Positions 1 to 6,508 of a DNA stretch of 6,540 bases are shown here, one piece after another. The notes under the pieces were generated by a model. It was not told where the DNA came from. It searched no databases and was given only the letters and a program-made list of their open reading frames with translations. The DNA is from Paramuribaculum sp. (GTDB lineage: Bacteria; Bacteroidota; Bacteroidia; Bacteroidales; Muribaculaceae). The position numbers and the translations under genes were made by a program. The number at the start of each line of letters is the position of its first letter. Within the stretch, counting starts at the first letter, position 1. The stretch is from the NCBI GenBank assembly GCA_009775605.1, contig VSPV01000134.1:1-6540 (forward strand). The letters run 5' to 3'.

Positions 1-1550
1 ACAATCCTTATATAGTGAAAGGCATAGCCGGCTCACCCTACGCCATCAAGGACTATTACGACGTAGACCCTGATCTGGCCGTGGACGTGGAGAACCGCAT
101 GGCCGAATTCGAAGCGCTGGTAGAGCGCATACACGCCGCCGGAATGAAAGTGATAATAGACTTCGTGCCCAACCACACCGCACGCTGCTACCACAGCGAC
201 GCGCGCCCGGCCGACGCTCCCGCCGATTTCGGCGCCGACGACAATACCGGCTTCTTCTTCGCCCGCGACAACAACTATTACTATCTGCCCGGCTACGGAT
301 TCGCCCCGACCATCCCCTTAGGCGAAGGCGACGAGGCCTACGTGGAATTCCCTGCCAAGGCCTCGGGCAACGACTGCTTCAACGCCTCGCCCGGCGTCAA
401 CGACTGGTACGAAACCGTGAAGCTCAACTACGGCATTGACCCCTCGTGGGGCGGCTCACGCCATTTCGAGCCGATACCCTCCACCTGGCACAAGATGGCC
501 CACATCCTCAAATTCTGGGCCGGAAAGGGCGTGGACGGCTTCCGCTGCGACATGGCCCACATGGTGCCCGTGGAGTTCTGGCAGTGGATGATTCCCCAGG
601 TGAAAGCCGCAGGACGCCCCGGACTGATATTCATCGCCGAGTTATACGACACCGGCATATACCACGACTACATACAGCGCGGAGGCTTCGACTATCTCTA
701 CGACAAGGTAAACCTCTACGACACTCTCCGCGCCGTCACCGCCTGCGGCCTCTCGGCCACGGCCATCACCGGCTGCTGGCAGCGTGTGGAAGGCCTGCAG
801 GACCATCTGCTCAACTTCCTCGAGAATCACGACGAGCAGCGCCTCGCCTCCGAATTTTTCGCCGGCGACGCCGCGCGCGGCATCGCGCCGCTGGCTGTAG
901 GCGCCCTTATGAGCCGCGGCCCGTATATGGTATATTTCGGTCAGGAGCTGGGCGAAAAAGGCATGGACAGCGAGGGCTTCTCGGGACGCGACGGACGCAC
1001 CACCATCTTCGACTACTGGAGCCTCGACACCATGCGCCGCTGGCTCGCCTCGGGCAAGCCGGCGCTGACACGGCTCACTGCCGCCGAACGCGCCCTGCGC
1101 CGCGACTATGCCGCGATTCTCTCGCTGTGCAACACCGAGGCCGCAATCGCCGAAGGCATGTTCTATGACCTCATGTGGATGAATTCCCGCTCGGAGCATT
1201 TCAACCCCGACCGTCAGTATGCCTTCCTGCGCCATCAGCCCGGCGGCAACACCGTGCTTGTGGTAGCAAACTTCGACCATAAGGATCTGACCGTATCGGT
1301 CAACATCCCGGCCCATGCGTTCGACTACATGGGCATCGAGCCCGGCAACTATGCGGGGCGCGAGGTGATCACCGGTACGGAATCAACCATGACGCTCGAT
1401 CCGGACGCCCCCGTCACCGTCAGTGTTCCTGCTGGAGGAGCAGCCGTATGGGTACTCTCACCCGTCAAACCTAAGACCGGGACAAAAGCAAAGACCGCGA
1501 ACTCGCCCAAACCAAAGCCCCGAAAAACCAACCGTAAAAAAAACGATTGA
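1..1550 (+). CDS. GH13 alpha-amylase family glycoside hydrolase, 5'-truncated by window edge
   Basis: The reading frame is open from the first full codon at base 3. The residues before the GTG at 15 (N-P-Y-I-V) already fit the family, so that GTG is internal and the true start lies outside the window. Numbering from base 15, the four GH13 signature regions are intact. Region I is DFVPNH (D49, N53, H54). Region II is GFRCD, with nucleophile D179. Region III is IAEL, with acid/base E209. Region IV is ENHD, with D273. A beta-sandwich C-terminal domain follows at about 395-483. The family cleaves or rearranges alpha-1,4-glucans such as starch, glycogen or maltodextrin by a retaining mechanism; the exact substrate cannot be read here. 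Full-length Bacteroides relatives, as I recall them, are about 90-100 residues longer at the N-terminus. Cell location is unknown because any signal peptide is off the window. Residues 484-511 form an unusual Lys/Pro-rich basic tail. The next gene, prs, is co-directional but appears to have its own promoter. Confidence 0.93.
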   Translation, partial: NPYIVKGIAGSPYAIKDYYDVDPDLAVDVENRMAEFEALVERIHAAGMKVIIDFVPNHTARCYHSDARPADAPADFGADDNTGFFFARDNNYYYLPGYGFAPTIPLGEGDEAYVEFPAKASGNDCFNASPGVNDWYETVKLNYGIDPSWGGSRHFEPIPSTWHKMAHILKFWAGKGVDGFRCDMAHMVPVEFWQWMIPQVKAAGRPGLIFIAELYDTGIYHDYIQRGGFDYLYDKVNLYDTLRAVTACGLSATAITGCWQRVEGLQDHLLNFLENHDEQRLASEFFAGDAARGIAPLAVGALMSRGPYMVYFGQELGEKGMDSEGFSGRDGRTTIFDYWSLDTMRRWLASGKPALTRLTAAERALRRDYAAILSLCNTEAAIAEGMFYDLMWMNSRSEHFNPDRQYAFLRHQPGGNTVLVVANFDHKDLTVSVNIPAHAFDYMGIEPGNYAGREVITGTESTMTLDPDAPVTVSVPAGGAAVWVLSPVKPKTGTKAKTANSPKPKPRKTNRKKND

Positions 1551-1560
1551 ATGCGGTTGG
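1528..1560 (+). repeat. Inverted repeat across the amylase stop codon, possible weak terminator
   Basis: CCAACCG at 1528-1534 is matched perfectly by CGGTTGG at 1554-1560. A T-G wobble and an A-T pair extend the stem inward to 9 pairs around a 15-base loop. The loop contains most of an eight-A run and the TGA stop. The bases just downstream are T-rich but not a clean T-tract, so termination is only plausible. The right arm overlaps the likely -33 element of the prs promoter. Confidence 0.4.
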
Positions 1561-1583
1561 CTGAATATTTCTTTGTAATTTTG
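1556..1583 (+). promoter_or_regulatory. Candidate Bacteroidetes promoter for prs
   Basis: TAATTTTG at 1576-1583 fits the Bacteroidetes -7 consensus TAnnTTTG. The best -33 candidate is GTTG at 1556-1559, but the 16-base gap is shorter than the usual ~19-21, so the upstream element is weak. Transcription would begin near 1588-1592, giving a leader of about 20-25 bases before the ATG at 1612. There is no Shine-Dalgarno sequence in that A/T-rich leader, as is common in this phylum. Confidence 0.6.
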
Positions 1584-1611
1584 CAGTGATAATTCTTTTT
1601 CAATCTTCTAT

Positions 1612-2556
1612 ATGCAATCCGTAATCCATCCCATCAAGATTTTCGCCGGTACAGCTTCACGCTATATGGGCGAAGAAATCTGCAAAGACCTTGGCCTTGA
1701 ACTTGGTAAGATGAACATCCAGCATTTCGCCGACGGCGAATTCGAGGTGTCGTTTGAAGAAACCGTCCGCGGCTGCGAGGTCTATCTCGTGCAGTCTACC
1801 TTCCCCAACAGCGACAATCTAATGGAGCTTCTGCTGATGATTGACGCCGCCAAGCGTGCCTCGGCCTACTCCGTGATAGCCGTAATCCCCTACTTCGGCT
1901 GGGCCCGTCAGGACCGCAAGGACAAACCCCGCGTGTCCATCGCCGCCAAACTCGTGGCCGACCTTCTGAGCGCCGCCGGAGTTAACCGCGTGATTACCAT
2001 GGACCTGCACGCCGACCAGATTCAGGGATTCTTCAACGTTCCCGTTGACCACCTCTATGCCTCGTCGGTATTCATCCCCTACATCAAATCGCTCAATCTC
2101 GAGGATATGGTGATTGCCACTCCCGACGTTGGCGGTGCAAAGCGCGCAAACTCCTACGCCAAGTTCCTCAACGTGCCTCTGGTGCTCTGCCACAAACAGC
2201 GCGCCAAAGCCAACGTGGTTGAATCAATGACCGTAATCGGCGACGTAAAGGACAAGAACGTGGTGCTCATCGACGACATGGTGGACACCGCAGGCACCAT
2301 CACCAAGGCTGCCGACCTCATGATGGAGAAAGGCGCCAAATCGGTGCGCGGCCTCGCTTCACACGCCATCATGAGCGACCCCGCAAGCGAGCGCGTTGAC
2401 AACTGCGCCATGACCGAGATGATTTTCACCAACAGCATTCCTCTGCGCCACGAGTGCAAGAAAGCTACCGTGATTTCCGTCGCCAAGCTCATTGCCGACA
2501 CCATCCGCCGCGTGCACAACAACGAATCCATCTCGCAGCAATACCTGTTCAAATAA
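1612..2556 (+). CDS. prs: Ribose-phosphate pyrophosphokinase (PRPP synthetase)
   Basis: The enzyme transfers pyrophosphate from ATP to ribose 5-phosphate, making PRPP and AMP in the cytoplasm. PRPP feeds purine, pyrimidine, histidine, tryptophan and NAD synthesis. At 314 residues it matches the usual class I length. Visible motifs include an N-terminal FAGTASR and the FADGE segment (39-43). The ATP-binding segment WARQDR lies at 97-102. The metal/ATP region TMDLHADQIQGFF (129-141) includes H133. The flexible catalytic loop C-H-K-Q-R has K195 and R197, equivalent to the catalytic Lys/Arg of the E. coli enzyme. The PRPP-binding loop is VVLIDDMVDTAGT (217-229). The ATG at 1612 is the first in frame after the promoter and gives a normal N-terminus. 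All catalytic positions I can check are present. The gene appears monocistronic, with a hairpin terminator about 30 bases downstream. Confidence 0.97.
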   Translation: MQSVIHPIKIFAGTASRYMGEEICKDLGLELGKMNIQHFADGEFEVSFEETVRGCEVYLVQSTFPNSDNLMELLLMIDAAKRASAYSVIAVIPYFGWARQDRKDKPRVSIAAKLVADLLSAAGVNRVITMDLHADQIQGFFNVPVDHLYASSVFIPYIKSLNLEDMVIATPDVGGAKRANSYAKFLNVPLVLCHKQRAKANVVESMTVIGDVKDKNVVLIDDMVDTAGTITKAADLMMEKGAKSVRGLASHAIMSDPASERVDNCAMTEMIFTNSIPLRHECKKATVISVAKLIADTIRRVHNNESISQQYLFK

Positions 2557-2561
2557 ACCCC

Positions 2562-2575
2562 GCCGCCCGGGCGGC
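2562..2575. repeat. Perfect 14-bp GC palindrome after prs
   Basis: GCCGCCCGGGCGGC begins five bases after the prs stop codon and is a perfect palindrome. In RNA it could form a short GC hairpin with a four-base loop, and could slow RNA polymerase or protect the prs 3' end ahead of the larger terminator. No T-tract follows it. Confidence 0.5.
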
Positions 2576-2584
2576 TCCCACACG

Positions 2585-2630
2585 ATATAACAAAGGCTGC
2601 TCCGAATCACTCGGGCAGCCTTTGTTGTAT
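2585..2630. terminator. Bidirectional rho-independent-type terminator between prs and yebC
   Basis: AACAAAGGCTGC (2589-2600) pairs perfectly with GCAGCCTTTGTT (2615-2626). Four further pairs (CCGA 2602-2605 with TCGG 2611-2614) extend it inward past a single bulged T, leaving a five-base loop. Outer A/T pairs extend the stem to 2585/2630. Both flanks are T-rich when read outward (TTTGTTGTATTAT on plus, TTTGTTATAT on minus). It lies between two convergent genes, 28 bases from the prs stop and 23 bases from the yebC stop, so it should end transcription from both sides. Confidence 0.88.
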
Positions 2631-2653
2631 TATCGACTGGGTGAGGAGGGATG

Positions 2654-3403
2654 TTATTCGTCCTCGTCCTCGTCAGGCTCTTTCATATTGTGGAACACGT
2701 TCTGCACATCCTCGTCCTCCTCGATTTTCTCCAGAAGACGGTTGATGGCGTCGCGCTGTTCGGCCGAAACCTCCTTGAGGTCGTTGGGGATGCGCACGAA
2801 TTCCGACGATACGATTTCAAAGCCGTTGCTCTCGAGATAGTTCTGAATTGATGAATAGTCCTCGAAGCCACCGTAGAGAACGATGATTTCGTTGTCGTCA
2901 TCATCCACGTCGTCCACGAGTTCGTCAACGCCGTAGTCAATCAGCTCAAGCTCGAGATCCTCCAGGCTCACGTCGGCCTTGGGTTTGATTTTGAACACTG
3001 ATTTGTGGTCGAAAAGGAACGAAAGGGATCCCTGTGTGCCCAGCGAACCGCCGAATTTGGTGAAATATGAGCGCACGTTGGCCACGGTGCGGGTGTTGTT
3101 GTCGGTAGCGGCCTCAACGAAAATCGCAATGCCGTGCGGTCCGTATCCTTCGTATGTGATTTCCTTGTAGTCGCCGGCGTCCTTGTCGGTAGCCTTCTTT
3201 ATGGCGCGTTCCACGGTGTCCTTGGGCATGTTGGCGGCCTTGGCGTTCTGCATCAGCGCGCGCAGACGGGGATTGGAGTCGGGATCGGGACCGCCTGCTT
3301 TGGCGGCGATGGTTATTTCCTTGCCTATACGCGTAAATGTACGCGACATGTTGCCCCAGCGTTTGAGCTTGCGGGCTTTGCGGTATTCAAATGCTCTTCC
3401 CAT
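2654..3403 (-). CDS. yebC: YebC/PmpR (TACO1) family protein
   Basis: This 249-residue protein is normal length for the family. It opens with the diagnostic MGRAFEYRKARKLKRW and continues with the conserved segments GGPDPDSNPRLR (37-48), NMPKDTVERAIKK (58-70) and YEGYGPHG (84-91). DNNRT-type residues follow at 101-106, then FGGSLGTQGSLSFLF (117-131). The family was long annotated as a transcriptional regulator. Work on bacterial YebC and mitochondrial TACO1 points to a ribosome-associated factor that helps translation through proline-rich stretches. The C-terminal half is strongly acidic (DDVDDDDNE at 164-172, tail DEDEDE). The start at 3403 gives the canonical N-terminus. It lies 45 bases downstream of pheT on the same strand with no TAnnTTTG element between them, so it is probably co-transcribed with pheT. 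The bidirectional hairpin ends the unit. Confidence 0.95.
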   Translation of the reverse strand: MGRAFEYRKARKLKRWGNMSRTFTRIGKEITIAAKAGGPDPDSNPRLRALMQNAKAANMPKDTVERAIKKATDKDAGDYKEITYEGYGPHGIAIFVEAATDNNTRTVANVRSYFTKFGGSLGTQGSLSFLFDHKSVFKIKPKADVSLEDLELELIDYGVDELVDDVDDDDNEIIVLYGGFEDYSSIQNYLESNGFEIVSSEFVRIPNDLKEVSAEQRDAINRLLEKIEEDEDVQNVFHNMKEPDEDEDE

Positions 3404-3448
3404 TGTGAAGTAGTGTGTTGTTTATTGATTTATTGTTATTGATTTTCT

Positions 3449-5923
3449 TTAACGGAGCGTCGCGCCGGTCTTGGCGGCGAGTGAGCTTACTATTTTCTTC
3501 ATCACGGCGTCGATCTGCTTGTCGTTGAGCGTGCGCTCGTCGTCCTGCAGAGTCATGGTGATGGCGTAGGATTTCTTACCTGCCGGGAGCTTGTCGCCCT
3601 CGTAGACGTCGAAGAGGCTTACGGAGCGCAGAAGCTTGCGGTCGGCCTCGCGCACGGCATTCTCAATCTGCTGCATGGTCACGGAGGTGTCCACAAGCAG
3701 CGCCAGGTCGCGTTTCACGGCCATGGTGCGCGGCAGCTGACGGTAGCTCGTCTTGTGGCGCGAGGACATCTGCACGAGCGTCTGCCAGTCGAATTCACCG
3801 TAGCATACGGGCTGCTTTATGTCGAAAGTAGCAAGGGTGGCCTTGTCCACTATACCCATCTCGCCGATGGCATTGCCTGAACGGCCTGTGACCTTGAGCG
3901 AGGCGCTGAAAGGAGTCTCGGCGGTTGCGGCAGTCAGCTTTATCTCGGCGGGATTGATGCCCATGCGCAGGAAGATATTGGCCACGATTGCCTTGAGGTC
4001 GAACACAGTAGCTTCCTCGGCGGGATGGGCCCAACCGGCCTGACGCATGTCGCCGGTGAGCCACAGAGCCATACGTGAGCCTTCCACAAAGGGAGCGAGC
4101 GGCGCCTCGGCGGTGGATTCCACACCGGGCTTGCGGCTGTAGACGTTGCCGAACTCGTAGAACTTGAGGTTGGCCGAACGGCGGTTGATATTGTAGGCTA
4201 TCGATTCCAGACCGCCATAGAGAAGCGTCTGGCGCATCACGCTCAGGTCGGAGCTGAGCGGATTGAGCAGGCGCACGCAGCGGTCGGCGCTCCAGCGCGC
4301 ATTGTCGGCATAGTAGCTTTCGGCCGTGAGCGAGTTGTTCATTATCTCATTGAATCCGGTGGCGGTGAGCTGTTCGGAAATGAGGTTGCGCAGGGCGTTG
4401 TCGGCATCGGCGCGACTCTCATAGGAGAGCGAGGAGTGTACCGTGGTTGAAATCTCCACGTTGTTGTAGCCGTAAATGCGAAGCACATCCTCCACCACGT
4501 CGCAGGGACGGGTCACGTCCACGCGGTAGGTGGGCACGCGCAGATCCATCACGTCGTCGGCCGGACGGCCGGCAATCTCTATCTCCAGAGAACGCAGAAT
4601 GGAATCCACAATCTCGCGGGGTATTTCTTTGCCGATGAGTCCGTTCATATAACTGTAGCTCAGCTCGACCTTGAACGGCTCCACAGGATGCGGGTAGATG
4701 TCAACCGGCTCGCCGCACACCTCGCCGCCGGCAAGTTCCTTTATAAGGATAGTGGCGAGTTTGAGGGCATAGAGGGGCAGATTGGGGTCGGTGCCGCGCT
4801 CGTAGCGGAACGAGGCGTCGGTGCTCAGGCCGTGGCGGCGTGCGGTGCGGCGCACACTCGTGGGGTTGAAGTAGGCGCTCTCTATGAACACGTCGGTAGT
4901 CTGCTCGGTCACTCCCGAATCAAGGCCGCCGAACACGCCGGCTATGCAAAGAGGCTTGGTTGCCGAGCATATCATGAGGTCGGCTGCGGAAAGCTTGCGC
5001 TCCACGCCGTCAAGAGTCACGAACGGAGTGCCTTCCGGACAGTTGCGCACCACTATCTGACCTCCGTCGATGGTGTTGAGGTCGAAGCAGTGGAGAGGCT
5101 GACCTATACCGTGGAGTATATAGTTGGTTATGTCCACGATATTGTTGATGGGGTGCAGACCTATGGCTGTAAGATTTTTTTTGAGCCATTCGGGGCTTTC
5201 GGCCACCTTTACGCCGCGGATTGTGATTCCGCAGTAACGGGGAGCGGCCTCGTAGTTGTCAACCTGCACCTTTATGGCGTCGCCTGCGGGATTGTCAACA
5301 TGGAAAGACTCCACATCCGGACGCTTCAGCTGCGCGGGCTCGGCATGACATGCCATCCAGGCGCTGAGGTCGCGCGCCACACCGAAGTGGGAGGCGGCGT
5401 CGATGCGGTTGGGAGTGAGGTCTACCTCCAGCACATAGTCGGAAGTCAGGCCGAAATAATCGGCCGCGGGTGTTCCGGGCTTAATGTCCTCCTCTATCAC
5501 TATAATGCCGTCGTGGGAGGTGCCCACGCCTATTTCGTCCTCGGCGCAGATCATACCCAGTGACTCCACACCGCGCATCTTAGATTTCTTTATCTTGAAT
5601 TCCTTGTCGCCGTCATACAGGGTGGTACCTATCGTTGCCACCACAACGGTCTGGCCGGCGGCCACATTGGGTGCGCCGCACACTATCTGCACCGGTTCGC
5701 CCTGGCCGAGGTCAACGGTTGTCACATGAAGGTGGTCACTGTCGGGATGCTCCACACACGTAAGTACCTTACCTATAACGAGTCCCTTAAGGCCTCCTTT
5801 TATGCTCTCTACTTCCTCCACCGTACCGGTCTCGAGACCTATCGAGGTCAGCGCCCCGGCGAGTTCAGAGGGGGTAAGCTTGCAGTCAATATACTGTCTG
5901 AGCCAATTATATGATATATTCAT
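3449..5923 (-). CDS. pheT: Phenylalanyl-tRNA synthetase beta subunit
   Basis: PheT joins PheS in an alpha2-beta2 enzyme that charges tRNA-Phe and edits mis-made Tyr-tRNA-Phe. The 824-residue chain shows the full domain order. First is an N-terminal B1 segment (MNISYNWLRQYI), then an EMAP/OB-fold tRNA-binding domain at ~42-155 (HPDSDHLHV, VCGAPN). The B3/B4 editing domain spans ~228-400; H278 (GQPLHCFD) and E348 (IESAYF) align with known editing-site residues. The B5 domain ends in PTYRVDVTRPCDVVEDVLRIYGY (465-487), interrupted here only by my segment limits. The catalytic-like core is ~505-710, and a C-terminal FDX-ACB anticodon-binding domain is ~732-824. The frame stays open upstream to a Met codon at 6022. 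I reject that start because the extra 33 codons cover the promoter and do not resemble the family; the ATG at 5923 gives the canonical N-terminus. pheS is not in the window, so the two subunit genes are not adjacent on either side that can be seen. Confidence 0.97.
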   Translation of the reverse strand: MNISYNWLRQYIDCKLTPSELAGALTSIGLETGTVEEVESIKGGLKGLVIGKVLTCVEHPDSDHLHVTTVDLGQGEPVQIVCGAPNVAAGQTVVVATIGTTLYDGDKEFKIKKSKMRGVESLGMICAEDEIGVGTSHDGIIVIEEDIKPGTPAADYFGLTSDYVLEVDLTPNRIDAASHFGVARDLSAWMACHAEPAQLKRPDVESFHVDNPAGDAIKVQVDNYEAAPRYCGITIRGVKVAESPEWLKKNLTAIGLHPINNIVDITNYILHGIGQPLHCFDLNTIDGGQIVVRNCPEGTPFVTLDGVERKLSAADLMICSATKPLCIAGVFGGLDSGVTEQTTDVFIESAYFNPTSVRRTARRHGLSTDASFRYERGTDPNLPLYALKLATILIKELAGGEVCGEPVDIYPHPVEPFKVELSYSYMNGLIGKEIPREIVDSILRSLEIEIAGRPADDVMDLRVPTYRVDVTRPCDVVEDVLRIYGYNNVEISTTVHSSLSYESRADADNALRNLISEQLTATGFNEIMNNSLTAESYYADNARWSADRCVRLLNPLSSDLSVMRQTLLYGGLESIAYNINRRSANLKFYEFGNVYSRKPGVESTAEAPLAPFVEGSRMALWLTGDMRQAGWAHPAEEATVFDLKAIVANIFLRMGINPAEIKLTAATAETPFSASLKVTGRSGNAIGEMGIVDKATLATFDIKQPVCYGEFDWQTLVQMSSRHKTSYRQLPRTMAVKRDLALLVDTSVTMQQIENAVREADRKLLRSVSLFDVYEGDKLPAGKKSYAITMTLQDDERTLNDKQIDAVMKKIVSSLAAKTGATLR

Positions 5924-5931
5924 AACTCTTT

Positions 5932-5954
5932 GAGCTTGTATTACAATATAGCTC
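5932..5954 (-). promoter_or_regulatory. Possible stem-loop in the short pheT leader
   Basis: GAGC (5932-5935) pairs with GCTC (5951-5954), and TTGT (5936-5939) with ACAA (5943-5946). This leaves a three-base loop and a four-base bulge (5947-5950). The predicted transcript starts near 5950-5953, so this imperfect hairpin would lie at or close to the mRNA 5' end, eight bases ahead of the ATG. It might stabilise the message or affect initiation. I see no T-box or leader peptide. Confidence 0.3.
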
Positions 5955-5956
5955 CG

Positions 5957-5987
5957 CAAAGTTACAAAACTCCCGCGGCTCTGCAAA
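5957..5987 (-). promoter_or_regulatory. Bacteroidetes-type promoter for pheT-yebC
   Basis: On the minus strand, TTTG (5984-5987) is followed by exactly 19 bases and then TAACTTTG (5957-5964). This is a near-perfect match to the phylum's -33/-7 consensus. It predicts transcription start near 5950-5953 and a leader of about 30 bases to the ATG at 5923. Its position inside the open frame upstream of that ATG also argues against the longer pheT start. Confidence 0.85.
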
Positions 5988-6086
5988 ATCAAAACAGACC
6001 CGCGCAACCGCCGTGCCAGCAAACCGTTTACCCGGAAGATGCTGTCGCGAATTCTGCGGCGTCTGCGAGGAAGAAATATTTAGAAC

Positions 6087-6112
6087 ATAATAGTTGCAGT
6101 TAAAGCTATTAT
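6087..6112. promoter_or_regulatory. Candidate operator: 7-bp inverted repeat over the -33 region
   Basis: ATAATAG (6087-6093) and CTATTAT (6106-6112) are perfect inverted repeats separated by 12 bases. They flank and touch the GTTG -33 element of the rightward promoter. A dimeric XRE-type repressor encoded just downstream would be the natural ligand, giving autoregulation. The arms are A/T-rich, so chance similarity is possible. Confidence 0.4.
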
Positions 6113-6123
6113 TACTATATTTG
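6093..6123 (+). promoter_or_regulatory. Bacteroidetes-type promoter for the HTH/HipA-like operon
   Basis: GTTG (6093-6096), 19 bases, then TATATTTG (6116-6123) matches the -33/-7 consensus TTG-N19-TAnnTTTG. Transcription should start near 6128-6132, about 20 bases before the ATG at 6149. It diverges from the pheT promoter; the two -33 elements are about 105 bases apart. Confidence 0.82.
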
Positions 6124-6129
6124 CAGTAT
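6112..6129. promoter_or_regulatory. Second candidate operator half-site pair over the -7 element
   Basis: TTACT (6112-6116) and AGTAT (6125-6129) form an imperfect inverted repeat with four of five positions matching and an eight-base spacer that contains most of the -7 element. The 5-N8-5 geometry resembles that described for E. coli HipB operators, although the sequence differs. With such short arms this is suggestive only. Confidence 0.25.
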
Positions 6130-6148
6130 AACAGACGTAAGTACGACT

Positions 6149-6508
6149 ATGGAAGAGAATATCTATATGTTGCCTGACGGTGAGATCCGCCGTCGGGTGG
6201 GACAAAAAATAAGGCATCTGCGACTCCGACAGAACTTCACTCAGGCGTCGCTCGCAGAACAGGCACAAGTCTCTCTGACGACATTAAAGAAAATCGAGAA
6301 AGGCGATATAAGCTATTTCGATTCACTGATGCGTGTGCTTCGCGTTCTGGGCGAACTGGATGTGTTCTCCCCACTCATTAAGGAAGATGAGATGAGCCCC
6401 AACGAATACTTTGAGTTTGTCGAGGCCAGCAAGAAGAAGCAGCGCAAACGCGCAAGCGGCAACATCAAATCCAACCCACAACCTAATACCGAGGAATCAG
6501 AATGGTAG
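6149..6508 (+). CDS. XRE-family helix-turn-helix protein, probable HipB-like antitoxin/repressor
   Basis: This 119-residue protein has one XRE/Cro-C1 DNA-binding domain at about 13-70. Helix 2 is TQASLAEQ (31-38), and the turn and recognition helix are VSLTTLKKIEKG (41-52), followed by SLMRVLRVLGEL (59-70). A short linker (LIKEDEMSPNEYFEF) then leads to a basic segment ending KKKQRKRASG (95-104). That SPxE-plus-RxRAS arrangement is one I associate with HTH partners of HipA-family kinases. The last ~15 residues are polar and probably disordered, as in antitoxins that are readily degraded. The gene has its own promoter with overlapping inverted repeats. Its final seven bases overlap the next start codon, pointing to translational coupling. 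A stand-alone regulator remains possible. There is no Shine-Dalgarno sequence. By hand count, GC over 6241-6480 is about 49%. Confidence 0.85.
   Translation: MEENIYMLPDGEIRRRVGQKIRHLRLRQNFTQASLAEQAQVSLTTLKKIEKGDISYFDSLMRVLRVLGELDVFSPLIKEDEMSPNEYFEFVEASKKKQRKRASGNIKSNPQPNTEESEW

Noticed and set aside
446..1168. A 240-residue Arg-rich open frame inside the amylase gene on the same strand
   Set aside because: It is a shifted-frame shadow of the GC-rich amylase gene, with low-complexity Arg/His composition and no recognisable domain.
1535..1550. Slippery A AAA AAC heptamer in frame near the amylase end, possible -1 frameshift
   Set aside because: Shifting would add only about six residues before a stop, there is no proper downstream stem, and nothing useful would be made.
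5175..5182. Eight-T run in pheT (eight A on the coding strand), possible frameshift or slippage site
   Set aside because: The frame is intact and the run encodes a normal Lys-Lys-Asn in a conserved segment; no alternative product is evident.
4688..5563. A 291-residue open frame on the plus strand inside pheT
   Set aside because: It is antisense to conserved pheT codons and has no recognisable domain or promoter; long antisense frames are expected in GC-rich genes.
5924..6022. Longer pheT start giving a 33-residue N-terminal extension
   Set aside because: The extension contains the -33 and -7 promoter elements, is not family-like, and the ATG at 5923 gives the canonical MNISYNWLRQYI start.
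6053..6067. Direct repeat TCTGCG/TCTGCG in the divergent intergenic region
   Set aside because: Six-base repeats in GC-rich DNA are common by chance, and it lies outside both promoters.
6149..6508. Lower GC of the HTH gene as proof of horizontal transfer
   Set aside because: Hand counts give about 49% over 6241-6480, but sampled stretches of prs and yebC are also near 50%, so the contrast is too weak.
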